Below are positions 34,837-46,247 of a stretch of 64,000 bases of DNA, piece after piece. Made by a program: the position numbers and the translations under genes. Source of the DNA: Macrocybe gigantea (lineage: Eukaryota > Basidiomycota > Agaricomycetes > Agaricales > Callistosporiaceae); contig SJRY01000277.1 of assembly GCA_011319805.1 (NCBI GenBank), positions 1 through 64,000 of the forward strand. Direction: 5' to 3'. The notes beneath the pieces were generated by a model. It did not search any database. It saw only the letters and a program-made list of their open reading frames with translations, and was not told the DNA's origin. The stretch's first letter is position 1. Each line of letters opens with the position of its first letter.

Positions 34837-37233
34837 ATGGTGCGTGTGTTATTTGACTCCTGTCCGCCGTGTTTGATTAAAATCCGTTCAGCCCGTGTGT
34901 AGTGATTGCGGGGGCACCGTCATCGAATATGACACGGCAGCAGGGAACGGCTTCTGCGTCAAGTGCGGCACGGTCGTGGAGGAGAACACGATCGTCAACG
35001 AGGTCGAGTTTGGGGAGACGTCGACCGGTGCTGCGATCGTCCAGGGCTCCTTCGTAGGCCAGGGTGCAAGTGCGTTCGTCTTGTCCTTGTATCAAAGTCC
35101 TGAAATGCTTATTTGTGACCTTGCGTTTAAAGCCCGGGCCAGGATGACCGGACCGTATGGCAGCAGAGGGAGCAACGAGTCGAGAGAACAGACGATAGCG
35201 AATGGTATGTCGCTCTCCTTCTCATGAGATTTGTTCCCTAATCGGCCTATTGTCAGCTACAAAAAAGATACAAAGCATTGCCAATGTGCTTCGCTTGTCC
35301 GAGGTGGTCTGCATGGCTGCAACACGGCTGTACACTCTTGCCGTCGAACACAAGTTTACCAAGGGTCGCAAAAGTCTCAACGTGGTCGCCGTCTGTCTAT
35401 ACGTAGCATGCCGGCAAAAGGAGACGAGAAATTACATGCTCATTGATTTTTCGGACCTTCTACAGGTGAGTACTTACCCCAGTTCCACTCAGAAGAGACC
35501 GGTCTCTCAAGCTATCTCATGTTACGGGCAGGTAAACGTTTTTGAACTCGGCCATACCTACCTACAGCTCGTGCAGACGCTCAATCTCAGACTGCCGCTC
35601 GTCGATCCGTCACATTACATCTCCCGTTTCGCAGCTCTGCTCGAATTCGGCGACGAGACGCACAAGGTGGCGACGGACGCTGTGCGGCTAGTGCAGCGCT
35701 TCGATCGCGACTGGATGACTCGAGGCCGACGGCCAGCTGGGATCTGTGGCGCGGCGCTGCTTCTAGCGGCTCGGATGAACAATTTCCGACGTTCGGTGGA
35801 GGAGATCGTTCAAGTGGTCAAGATCGCGGACACGACGCTGAAGAAACGTCTGGAAGAGTTCAAGAACACGCCCAGCGGCAGCTTGACGCTGGCGGATTTC
35901 AGAAACGTCTGGTTAGACGAGGAGATGGATCCTCCTGCGTTTATCAAAGGGAAGGAGAAAGAAGAGGCAGAGAAGGATCGTGCGATGCGGTTGGCCGATG
36001 GTATCATGGATGAAGAACTAGAGAATGGAAAGGTCAAGAGGAGACGGAAGAAGAAGCGGAAGCGGGACGAGGAAGGCGAAGAGTCGTTGGAGCAGAGTCA
36101 TGCAAGAGGCGTTATGCCTCCCCCACAACGACCAGCCCCTTTCGATGCGGCACTTTTACATCAAGGCATCCTCGCTGGGACGATGGATCCAGTCCCACTG
36201 TTCCTTCCCGAGCCTGACACGGAAGAGACACATTACAACATCGACCCGGCGCTGCTGGATCAATCACGTCAACAAAAGCTGCAGCTTCAGCAGCAGGCGA
36301 GAGCGCCATCGCCAGACCTTTTAGAAGGTATGACGCTTCTGGCGGCGCCACCGACGGAAACGTCAGAGATGGAGGAAAGGGTGTCGTCGGCGCTAGCAGA
36401 GGAGGTGTCCAATTTTTTGCAAAACACCCAAGGGACCTTGCTCACGGAAGCGCTGAACGAGGCCGACCAGCGGCGTCTGGCGCAGATCGCGGTGGAGGAT
36501 GAGCTGTTGGGGCTCGATGAAGAAGAGTTGGATAGATTTCTTTTGACAGCCGAGGAGGTGAAGATTAAAGAACGCGTCTGGGTCGAACTGAACAAGGATT
36601 ACCTTGAAGCGATTGCTGGTGAATTGTTTTCAATTTAATACTTTTGGATTGCTGCTCATGGCTTTTTAGCGAAAGGTGAACAGCAAGAGACTGGAACGAC
36701 ATCCAAGAGTCGCAAGGTTCGTTTCCCGGACATGGCAAGGAATTTAATGCAAATCATGTGACGATTAATCTGCCTTTTTCCCCAAACAGCGCCGGAGAAC
36801 GACCAGCAACAAGCCTCGGGATGCGACGACACCACATGGGACGACGGCCGCCGAATCGGTGCGCAACCTCATCAAGAAGAATCCGAAATACAGCAAGCGG
36901 ATTAATTACGACGCGCTCAAGGACCTCTTCATAGAAGGCGGCGGCCCTCCTTCGTTCACGGCGCACATGACCACGGGCGACGAGGATAAGGACGACGCGG
37001 ACTTGTACACCATGGAAGACGAGGACGAAGAGGGGCAGGGCGGCAACTTGGTCATTATTGAGGAGGAAGCCGGTGCTGTGGCCACTGTCAAGCCTCCCAC
37101 TGAAACAAGTCGTTCTGGTGCCGCCTCAAGGTCGTTGTCGGGCTTTGGCCTCGAAGGAAGCGACGAAGAGGAGGATGAGGATAAAGACGAGGAGGTTGGA
37201 GGGTGGGATGAGGCATTTGAGCAGGAAGTGTGA
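34837..37233 (+). CDS. BRF1: TFIIIB subunit Brf1
   Basis: Exon 1 appears to be only the ATG (34837-34839), followed by a gtgcgt...ttcag intron, then PVCSDCGG, the usual Brf1 N-terminus. Later exons start at 35133, 35257 and 35532, with two further introns after 36610. Features in order are a zinc ribbon (CSDC ... CVKC), two cyclin folds (ATRLYTLAVEHKFTKGRKSL, VVAVCLYVACRQKETRNYML; RGRRPAGICGAALLLAARMN) and a C-terminal TBP-binding Brf domain (KYSKRINYDALKDLF). An acidic tail ends in EAFEQEV. Brf1 recruits RNA polymerase III to tRNA and 5S genes. An in-frame stop after ELFSI at 36,638 is removed by the intron just before it. Confidence 0.92.
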
Positions 37234-37380
37234 TTTTCGTCGTCTGCATGGAACTAAGACCGAGAGTCGATCATAAATTGACACCGACGTCATTGCAGCC
37301 GGTCTGACCCGGAACCTAACTTTTGTTTGTCCCACATCTTTTGACGTTGAAATCCATCCGTCGAAAAAAAAAAGAGAGAG

Positions 37381-38389
37381 ATGTCTTTGCGTCCTGCTAG
37401 GCAAGTCTTGACGGCGACGACTCGCGCCTCGTTTCGCCAGTCGCCGCCTAGCACGTTCGCCCGCCTCCGCCTCGGTGGCCGTAGGTTGAACTCGACGTCA
37501 CACGGACCCGAGGTGGAGTCGAGCGACAAGCCATGGGTCGTGCGTTCTCTTTCACCTCTCCGTCCCCGCGCCCAATTGCCACACTCATTCGCTCCTGCAG
37601 ATCGCGTCTGCCGTCATTTTCGGGCCCGCCGTGAGTTTTTCTTTTTTCCCTCTTTTCCCATTTCCACGTCACTGAAGTCGTGTGCCCTTGTCGGCAGTTT
37701 CTGTACCTCCTGTCGCCCTCTGCGAGGAAGAACACCCACTTTACGCACGACGACGCGCACGATTTTCCAGGGCACAAGACGGCGCACAGGGAGGAGAACA
37801 AGCCCGCCGAAGCCACGCCCGTCGTCGTGCTGAAGGACGACGAGGGTAAAGAGGCGGACGTCACAGAGTCTGTCCAGAAGGCGGAGGTGCGTTTCGCGCT
37901 CATGGTTGGCACTTCCTCGCAGCTCATCATGTTTTCTGTGCCTTCGGTCAAAAAGGTAGAGGACGCTCCGTCCGCGGGTGGTGCGGCAGCAGAGGTGAGA
38001 ACCGTCCTTCCGTTAGCCCATCGACGTTCCGTTTTCCGCCGTCCCACATTGCCGTATCGGCATTGCGCAATCCGGCTCCCCCTGCGGCCTTCCATTCGCC
38101 GCTTTGACTGTGTGAATGACGTTTCTGGCTAACCCAAACCGTCATAGGTCACCGCATCAGAACCGCAAGCGGCTGAAGCTACTAACGTCGAGTCCCAAAA
38201 GGCTGAAAAGGCGGACGCGCCGCAAGAATCCAGCAAGAGTGGGCCAACAGACGCCGAGCCTGCTGCCAATGTAAAGCCACGTCATTACGCATCTCATTGT
38301 GCCATTTCTGACTCGGAATTTTTCTTTCTTGTTGTGCACCCAAGCCGGTTGCGGAGAAGAGCGAGAGCAAGGGAGAAGCATCCTCGTAG
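37381..38389 (+). CDS. mitochondrial single-pass membrane protein, unknown function
   Basis: Six exons (37381-37539, 37601-37630, 37698-37886, 37956-37994, 38148-38270, 38345-38389). The N-terminus is an Arg/Ser-rich, acid-free presequence (MSLRPARQVLTATTRASFRQ ... RRLNSTS) typical of mitochondrial import. One membrane segment follows (WVIASAVIFGPAFLYLLSP), then a hydrophilic acidic tail rich in Glu, Lys and Ala (EADVTESVQKAE, AEPAANPVAEKSESKGEASS). It resembles short basidiomycete inner-membrane proteins of unknown role. The 30-nt second exon lies inside the membrane segment. Function is not inferred. Confidence 0.65.
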
Positions 38390-38502
38390 ATTTTATCTAC
38401 ACAACCTGCTGTGGACATTTAACTCTATCATCATGACAAGCATCTTTTTGCAAAATGTGTTTCAGATGGCCTGTGAGAGAAATGTGGCGAACATGATTAC
38501 AA

Positions 38503-38599
38503 GCCCGCCTAGCTCAATCGGATAGAGCGTCAGACTTTTAAGGCGGGTCGTTCCACCGATTAAATCTGAAGGCTGCGAGTTCGACCCTCGCGGCGGGCT
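38503..38599 (+). tRNA. tRNA-Lys (anticodon UUU) with intron
   Basis: A full cloverleaf: 7-bp acceptor stem gcccgcc/ggcgggc, D-arm gctc...gagc, anticodon stem tcaga/tctga with loop cttttaa, and T-arm gcgag ttcgacc ctcgc. A 23-nt intron interrupts the anticodon loop one base 3' of the anticodon, the standard position for eukaryotic nuclear tRNA introns. Position 73 is T and CCA is not encoded. Its last two bases overlap the stop codon of the convergent decarboxylase gene. Confidence 0.93.
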
Positions 38600-39588
38600 A
38601 ATGGATAACTTTTTGCTCTTTATCATCATTCCGTCCAGGTTTTAGGCGGAACCGATCGACTACAATCTGCACTATATCGCGCCATTCTGTCATTGCTCCG
38701 ATGCCTGTGTTTTGAGTGATATTAGCAAACGATATCAAAAAAAGAGCGTGGCTGTCTTACCAACGTCTCCGCATGCGAGTCCTTTGCCTATCGGACCGAC
38801 GACGTTGTATCGGACGACGTCCTGCACGATGCGAAGGTGTTCTGCAGTAAGCGGGTGCTCGTACATGAGGGTGTTCATCGCCGGAAAGATGTAGGTCGGC
38901 GTGGTGGGCGCTAGCGCTCGCATAACCGAAGTCTAAGTAGCGGAGGACCTCCATCAGAGACACGACACAAAGCGTTGGGCTGTCTTACGGCGAGGTTATC
39001 GCAGGCGCCGTGTGCGATCTTGGAGAGCGTGTTGGCGGAGCAGGGCGCGACGAGGACGACGTCGGCCCAGCGACGGAGCTCGATGTGCAGTATCGGATCA
39101 CCGATTTTGAACGTATCCTGCAGTGAACGATTCGATCAGGATCTGTCAGTACGTCGAGCAGCCGTCGCGATGCGCACCGTCCATTCGTCGTCGTCGGTCC
39201 AGACGCGCGAGCCTGCGTCTGCGATGGCCTGTTTTGTGTAGAACGTGAGGGACGGCTTGGTCGCTACGACTTCGACTTTGACGTTCTCGTGCTGTGCGCA
39301 GACATAGGACGGTGGAGATTAGATGATCACCACGTCAGCGGCGGCTAGCGTGGATGCGAGATGGGACGAACGGAGAGGAGCTCCTTGACGATCAGCGGCG
39401 CCTTGATGGACGCGACGCTTCCTGTGGTGATGAGCAGGACGTGGCAGCACCCCTGCGTGCGCTCGGACTCGGCAACGAAGGCGGTCATTTGGGCAGGCTG
39501 AGGCTTGTCAACGGCGACTGTTGTAGCGAGAGCCCGAACGTCAGATCAGCTCGAGTCGCGTGGTCAGTTGTTGTCCAGCACCTGACAT
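38598..39588 (-). CDS. phosphopantothenoylcysteine decarboxylase (flavoprotein, coenzyme A synthesis)
   Basis: Conserved HFCD flavoprotein motifs are present: LLITTGSVASIKAPLIVKEL, WADVVLVAPCSANTLSKIAHG, the PxMNxxM motif FPAMNTLMYEHPLT, and GLACGDVGIGAM near the C-terminus. It decarboxylates phosphopantothenoylcysteine in coenzyme A synthesis. In fungi, relatives (Sis2/Vhs3/Cab3) also regulate a phosphatase. I chose the start at 39588, where ATG tca g joins across an intron to tcgccgttgac (MSVAVDKPQPAQ); an ATG at 39488 is the alternative. The protein lacks the long acidic C-terminal tail of yeast Sis2/Vhs3. It ends inside the tRNA-Lys gene on the other strand. Confidence 0.85.
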
Positions 39589-39809
39589 CCCGGCGCAAAG
39601 CTATAAAGATGGATTGCATCGGCCTGCCAAGGTTTTTTTTTTTTTCATTTCCTCTCTTCTTCCTGTTTTCCTGCGACCGAGTCAGAGCAGAGTAGGCATC
39701 CTTCTCCGGATTTCAGAAATGCTCATTTGAAAGATTCGACTGTGGCAGGCTCTCGGCTTTTGATATCCATCCGTCTCTCTTTTGCACTCGCACCACTTCG
39801 GGCTTGATT

Positions 39810-40788
39810 ATGCGCTTCGCCGTCGTTGCCTCTGTCGTTGCTCTCGTATCCGTCGCCCAGGCGGCGACGTTCAACGTCATGGTCGGCCAAGACAGCGCGC
39901 TCACGTTTTCGCCTGAAAGGTAAAAACCCTGTCTGTCCGTCGACATGTATGAATCGGTAATACAGCGTCAACGCCAACGTCGGTGACACTATCGCTTTCC
40001 GATTGTGAGCTCGCCTCGTTGTGACCTTTTTCCCGGACTTTTCATCCTTGTTATCAAACAGCCTCTCAAAGAATCACGCAAGTGTCCCCGAATTTCCAAA
40101 TCGACTGGCTCATTGACTTCTGACGTCATTCGCCAGTCCGTGACACAATCCACCTTTGCCAAACCCTGCGAACGAATGTAAAAAAAAACATCACTGTACA
40201 CACAATCTCTCTTTGTCAATCAAACTTCTTTGTTCCAGGGTTTCCCCGACTTTGGGAGTCGATTCTGGATTTGTCGCCGTTCCCGCTGGTGCGACCAATT
40301 TTCCCGAGTGGTCGTTCACGATCGAGAATGGTATGGGTCATCGTCCTTTGCCCTCCCCTTCTCATTCCTCACCCCCGCTCATGTTCATGCTGCTTCTAGC
40401 GAGTGCGCCGTTCTGGTTTTTCTGCGCTCAAGTGCCGTAAATACACCAACACTCCCCATACGGCGCTTCCCACAATGTTCTGACGTGCCCTCCATCTCCC
40501 AGGCACTGCTCCAAAGGCATGGTGTTCGCCGTGAACCCGACGGCGGAAAAGTCCATTGAGACTTTCAAGGTGAGACGCGTTTTGATCACATCTTGGTAGG
40601 AATCGGGATGCTTACCTGATTTTTTTTTTAAAAAAAAGGCTGTGGCCATGGGAGGCAGCGCGAACAGCACCCAGACCACGGATAGCGCTACCGCCTCCCA
40701 AACATCCGAAAGTGGCGCGTTGAGCATCCGGTTTGATGTTGCCGCTGTCTTGACCGCCCTCTCGCTCTTGGGCAGTCTACTTTTGTGA
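39810..40788 (+). CDS. secreted cupredoxin, probably GPI-anchored
   Basis: Signal peptide MRFAVVASVVALVSVAQA is followed by a plastocyanin-like domain. The first copper His lies in KNHSVTQSTFAKPC and the rest in FFCAQVPHCSKGM (Cys, His, Met), a complete type-1 copper site. A Ser/Thr linker (SANSTQTTDSATASQTSESG) and a C-terminal hydrophobic tail (VAAVLTALSLLGSLLL) suggest a GPI anchor at the cell surface. The gene has many short exons. One intron begins gcaagtgtcc (GC-AG, ending cgccag just before SVTQS), and only this choice gives the conserved NHSVTQ motif. Family members are common surface proteins of Agaricomycetes. Confidence 0.88.
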
Positions 40789-40996
40789 GCATTTTTTTTC
40801 GTCGTTTGTTGTATTGTGTCATCTGTATAACATGTTTTCCGGGTTATACGGGTATATATCTGCCATTTGTGTGAGGCCAAGCTTAACAGATGAACGAGAT
40901 CAGTCGGAAATCATGGAAACATGCCATAGATGAAAGTAGATTTTTGAAACGTTGATGATATATGCACGTGTTATACAAGATCTTCGCCCCTGATCC

Positions 40997-41977
40997 TCAT
41001 CCTTCCAGAATGCCGGTCTCTTTCCAACGTTCCCATAGCAATCCCACACCAACGGGGGCGTTCGTATCTCCTTTGATATCCTTGGTTTCCAAAAGCTCGT
41101 ACTCCCGTCCAAAGGCCAAGAAATGCGCGAAAAGCGAGTTGAAATGAGGTTCCGAACGTAGATGCAGTATGTGGGTATAGTGCGCATGATATATGTGCGC
41201 AAAGACGCGGAGCAGCTGACGGTAGACGTGTTTGACTGTCGCGGGGAACGAAGGATGGAAGCCTTGATCTGCAGATACAGAAAAAAAGAAAAAAAAATGA
41301 GAGGCAACGAGTAAGAGCAGCGATTGCTTACTTGACTTTGTTGGGAAAACGTTTTCATCGTCCAGCAATGTTTGGATCGATGACATCACCGAATCGATAT
41401 AAGTGGGTGCAGACATGGACACTTGCTTGCCTGCTTGGTTCGTCCATGTGTAATTCAGACTGGAAAGATGGGTGGAATTCAGAATGAATAAATCATCCCG
41501 AGCTTGGATTATCGCACTTTGGACCACCGGACATGGTCGGACACGACTGATGCGTGCAGACTTCCGTGATCACGCCGTAAAACTCGTTCAGGTTCGTATA
41601 AAAGTCGAACACTGGTCGATTTAAAAAGAAAAAAATTTCAAGACGTGAACCAGCCGGCAGCACACGTCTCACGTACTGTTGACAGCGACCCACTCCATGA
41701 TGTCGACGTACTTTGGGAGCATGACGATCGTCTTGAAGCTGCCCTTCACCAGCGCCGCGTCCGCGAACGGTCTGCACAGGTAGAGCGGTTTGGGATGGCC
41801 GACGCCGCCCGGAGAGGACGGCTCTGAGGGCGGACCCATGGAGTCCTTTCTTGGCGGGTTTCCAGTCGGCGTGGGTGAGCGCTTCGAGCGTGGCGCTCGG
41901 TTACGCCTGAGTTGGAGGGTGAATACGAGTTGAGGATGCCGTGTTGAAGAAATTGTTGCTTACCCAAAGAACGACAT
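40997..41977 (-). CDS. Mob1/phocein-family protein, Mob2-like (copy 1)
   Basis: Starts MSFFG then an intron, RNRAPRSKRSPTPTG. The Mob domain is complete: PLYLCRPFADAALVKGSFKT, LPKYVDIMEWVAVNVFDFY, NLNEFYGVITEVCTHQSCPT, then a zinc-binding His pair in FPATVKHVYRQLLRVFAHIY and HAHYTHILHLRSEPHFNSLF. It ends WERWKETGILEG. Mob2 proteins activate NDR-family kinases (Orb6/Cbk1) in polarity and morphogenesis. A close paralogue lies at 44837-45810 on the same strand, with a P450 gene between them on the other strand. Confidence 0.85.
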
Positions 41978-42481
41978 CGCGAGGTGAGGTTGAGCCGGCG
42001 AGGTGTGCTGTAGCTGTTGTCGTTGGGACAACCTTGGCTCGCGTCAATCGTTTGATCGAGCTCGGTTAACTCTAAACGTATTTATCGTTGTTTGTCGTAA
42101 TGGGAGAGAAAAGCCTTTTTCTTTGACTTGACAGCGTAAGATACTTTGAACATTAATATTGCGACGCTGACATCAAAGAAAGTGATTTTTTTAAACAACA
42201 GTACCTACTCGATATCTGAAGAATGGGCGGTTTGTACTACTTGGTACTGGCAGAGAAGCACCAAGGATGATCATGTGTGCAGTCGCCTGTCACTCGCTCT
42301 CTCCCCCAATCATACCCAATCACGGCCATGTTCTTAATTGGGTCTCACGTCCAATTCATTGAGAATCTTGGCTGTCTTCCGCGGCCCGTATTATGCTGCG
42401 CATCATACGTGAACGTGGGATTGAAAAGCCCGCGATGCCGTTGACTAGGCGTATTGCAGTCCAGTTCATACCTTGACCAGC
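41978..42481. other. intergenic, no gene seen
   Basis: About 500 bp between divergent starts of the Mob2-like and P450 genes. It holds no convincing ORF and presumably carries both promoters. A CT-rich tract (ctctctccccc) lies near 42,300. Confidence 0.5.
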
Positions 42482-44619
42482 ATGGACTTTCAGTCGTATT
42501 GCGCCCTCGTTGTTGGCTTTCTGGGGTCGTACTATGTCATCTCCAACCTGTACAGAGCCGGTGTTGCGAGGTACAAGGTAAGCGTCTCGCATTTATTTAT
42601 CCTGCGATTCGATTCAATGTCGATGTCATAGCTCAGAAGCATTCCTGCCATTGGACCGTCAGGCATATTCTCTTCATACCTCGGCGCTTGGCGTTTCATC
42701 CTCCATGGCAAAGAAATGGTCCAGGAAGGTTATGACAAGGTGCGACCAAGCAATTTCGTTTCTCGTTCATCTGCAATATGGTTTTGTGCAGTATCCTGGC
42801 GCTGTTTTCAGAGTGCCTTTGATATCAAAGTGGATGATCGTCGTCAGCGGCAGACGGATGATCGATGACATCAGAAAGGCCACCGACGATCAGGTCTCGT
42901 TCGAGGAAGCGGTCGCGGAGGTCAGCTCATTCGTCTCGGATAATCAAGCTTGGGATTCATTCATTTCACATTCAGACCGTCCAGAGCGACTATACGATGG
43001 GGCCAGAGATCCTCGGCCAGCCTTATCACATTGCAGTGGTTCGATCACCTCTCACGCGAAACCTTACTTCTCGGTTCCCCGATGTGCGTGACGAAATAGC
43101 TGTGGCCTTCACGGATTACATCCCTCCCTCTGGAGGTAAGCCTGTTCGTGATAAACATCTCGCCTTTCTGACATGCAGTCAACATGAAGACTGGGTCAAA
43201 GTGCCCGCCTATAGCACCATCATGCACGTGGTCTGTCGGACGAGCAACCGACTCTTCGTTGGGCTGCCTTTATGCGAGTCTGTTGTCATTTTCGTGCGGC
43301 AGTCAGAGGCTTATCGGTGTATCTCCAAACAGGCCGAGATCCCGATTATAGAGCCTTGAACGAAGAGTTCACCATATTTGTTACCAAAGCTGCCAATGTC
43401 ATCAACCTCTTTCCGGGCTTCCTCAGGCCGTAAGTTTTTTTTTTCCCTCTTTTGACATTCGTGCAGCTACTGAGAGACACTCGGTCAAGCATCGTCGGCC
43501 GACTTCTTACCAAACTGCCGCAGAGTGTTGAGCGGGCAAAGCGCCATCTCGGTCCCATCATCAAGGAGCGTCTCGAAATGGAAGAGAAACTTGGACCTGA
43601 TTATCCTGACAAGCCGGTGATTGAGTTCCTAGCACAGATTCCACATTTTCGTTATTGACACTATAACCTAGAATGACCTTATAAGTTGGTTGCTTGAGGA
43701 GGCCAAGGGGCCACACAGATCCGTTCACGATCTGATCCTCCGTATCCTCGCTATCAATTTTGCAGCTATACACACTACGTCTATCGTAGGGATATGCTGT
43801 CAGCTTTTGCTGGCTCAACTTCTGACAAATTTGCATTCCAGGCTTTCACCGGCGCCCTCTATAATCTAGCAGCCTATCCATCCTATGTTCCCGAATTAAG
43901 AGAGGAAATCGAAAGCGTCATTGCTGAAGAAGGCTTGAACAAGGTTTCACTGCAAAAGATGCGCAAGCTGGATAGCTTCATGAAAGAGTCGGCGAGGATG
44001 AATGGCAATGGCGGTCGTAAGCTGATGTCCGTTCCCTTCCCTCGTCCATATCCTGAATTGCGTCCTTATAACAGTGACTATGACTCGTAAACTGCTCAAG
44101 GACTTCACTTTCTCCGACGGAACCGTCATCCCAGCGGGCAACACCATAGCAGTCGCGATGTACGCGACCCATCATGACGAGGTTCGTAGTCCTGCGACCT
44201 CTTACCTCCCTCGAAAGGTTTTTTTCTGAAAGCGCACGTTATGCTGTGAAATACAGATCAACTATGGGAACCCGAATGAGTTTGACGGTTTCAGATTTGC
44301 GAAAATAAGACAAGAGGAGAACGAGGGCTTGAAGCACCAGATGGTCGCTCTCGGTACGGACTTTATTGCGTTCGGGCATGGACGTCACGCATGGTGAGTG
44401 CCCCTGAATTAGATAGATAGGCTAGCATCGAGTTTCTTGGTTTGTCCTAGCCCCGGCCGGTTCTTCGCCGTCAACGAGATCAAGCTGATGATGGTCCATG
44501 TCTTGCTGAATTACGATGTCAAGCTGGAAGATGGCGTTCGTCCGCCCGACCAATGGTTCATGGCGAGAAGTGCGCCGAACATGCAGGCGTCTGTTATGTT
44601 CAGGAAACGTTCTGCTTGA
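42482..44619 (+). CDS. cytochrome P450 monooxygenase
   Basis: Starts [20 protein letters not shown], an N-terminal membrane anchor. The heme-binding segment is FGHGRHACPGRFFA, split by an intron inside the Cys codon. Other landmarks are [34 protein letters not shown], the I-helix-region sequence [20 protein letters not shown], and [10 protein letters not shown] (ExxR). Introns include 43136-43189, a GC-AG intron 43274-43332 (gcgagt) that restores [14 protein letters not shown], and 43430-43489. It resembles the large Agaricomycete P450 families loosely called ent-kaurene oxidase-like. The I helix lacks the textbook AGxDT. The substrate is unknown, and no terpene or polyketide synthase lies near it. 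Confidence 0.87.
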
Positions 44620-44836
44620 GGCTTCGTGATTGTAATGTATGTACGTTGTTGGCAGCATTGCGGACCATATCATCTAGTCCGATTCTAGGAGAGATTTCAG
44701 AGCTACAATTAAAGAGACGATTCCACGTCAGTTCATTAATACATAACGGTGACAAAAAGATCGGCAAGTCCGAGCGGCAAGTCCCAATGAGAATAGCGGG
44801 TGGTTGGTCTACAAACACATGTTTTTTTTTTCCTCT

Positions 44837-45810
44837 TCACGATTCCAAAAGACCCATCTCTTTCCATTTTTCCCACAGCATGCCTACGCCACGGGGGCAG
44901 AAGAGGAACCTTTGACGTCTTTAACATCGAGCAAGTCGTACTCGCGACCAAAAGCCAGAAAGTGGGCAAAAAGCGAATTGAAATGAGGTTCCGAACGCAA
45001 ATGCAAAAGCTGGGTGTAATGAGCATGGTATATGTGTGCAAAGACGCGAAGAAGCTGCCGGTAGACGTGCTTGACGGTGGAAGGGAACGTCTGCGGAAAG
45101 TCGTGACCTGTGCGCGGTGTTCGGATGACGTCGAGCTCATGAAGGATCGGACGCACCGGATTTAGTCGGGAACGTGTTCTCGTCGTCAAGCATGTTTTGC
45201 ACCCAGGTCATGACATAGTCGATGTACGTCGGTGCGGGCAGGTTGACGCTCTTGCGGTCTTGGTTGACCCAGGTATAGTTCAATCTGGTTGGGAGAAACG
45301 TCTGTGAGGGAACGCACGGCGGTGCTCCTTCCACAGAGACACGTACGTCGGGCCCGCCGACATGGTTGGGCAGTTCTGGGGTGTGCAAAATTCCGCAATG
45401 ACGCCATAAAACTCGTTCAGGTTCGTGTAAAAGTCAAAGACTTCATACGATGTCAGAATTCCAAGCGGTTTTCGGATGTGTAGGGAAGTAAATACATACT
45501 GTTGACGGCAACCCATTCCATGATGTTGACGTACTTGGGCAGCATGACGATCGTTTTGAAGTTGCCTTTCACGAGTGCGGCTTCGACGAACGGGCTGCAT
45601 AGATAAAGAGGCTTTGGGACGGCTGGAGGATGAGGGACGGAGGGCGACGCGGGGTGATCGTTCTGCGGAAACGTCACGGATGTTGGGGTTGGCGATCGCT
45701 TGGGCCGCTGAGACCGCGTCATGGAACGGCTGCGCGTGGATGAATCAATCGGACATGTCCACTTGCAAGACAGCCAAGGACCCTCACCCGATGGAGTTGA
45801 AGAAAGACAT
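44837..45810 (-). CDS. Mob1/phocein-family protein, Mob2-like (copy 2)
   Basis: Starts MSFFNSIG, intron, RSMTRSQRPKRSPTPTS. The Mob domain closely follows copy 1: PLYLCSPFVEAALVKGNFKT, LPKYVNIMEWVAVNVFDFY, FYGVIAEFCTPQNCPTMSAG, STVKHVYRQLLRVFAHIYHA and HYTQLLHLRSEPHFNSLFAH. Reading literally, it stops at 44884 after SSSAPVA. One extra base in the CC at 44889-44890 would give APVGVGMLWEKWKEMGLLES and a stop at 44837, matching the end of copy 1. I therefore annotate to 44837. Exon pattern and neighbours suggest a tandem or segmental duplication. Confidence 0.8.
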
Positions 45811-46247
45811 TGCTCGGCACTGAAGCCAATCAGCCCGACTCTGAACGACGTCCGACGAGGCGCGTTCTGGCGATTATCGAACAGGGGAAAAACGGTGGCT
45901 GAATTAGGTAACGCGTTCCTGACGGTTCAACTCGACTTTCCTAAATCCATCTGGCCATCCCGAGCCCAACCATCATATCAATGACGGCGCAATCGGACGG
46001 GTATTCCGTTCAAGGCAAGGCCGACAGTCTATCGCCATAATCCCTCATCTCAATACGGGAAAATCCCTCACTTGCTAAGCCATACAGTTTTTTTTAGACA
46101 AGGAAGAAATAGGGACTGCCTATGAAACCTCCTCTTTAGTGCGCGCGCAGTCTGGAATAAAATGCCGTGTCTTTATTCTCGAATGCAAAGCTCTTCCATC
46201 TCTGAGGTTCCTTTGTTGCTTTCCTTCGCGTCAACATTCAGAGGGAT

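Noticed and set aside
36601..36638. Brf1 stop after ELFSI at 36,638
   Set aside because: A normal gtgaat...ttttag intron just before this stop joins to the conserved Brf1 C-terminal domain, so the protein continues to 37,233.
42482..46200. Secondary-metabolite cluster around the P450
   Set aside because: Neighbours are Mob2-like and potassium transporter genes; no synthase or tailoring enzyme other than the P450 is seen.
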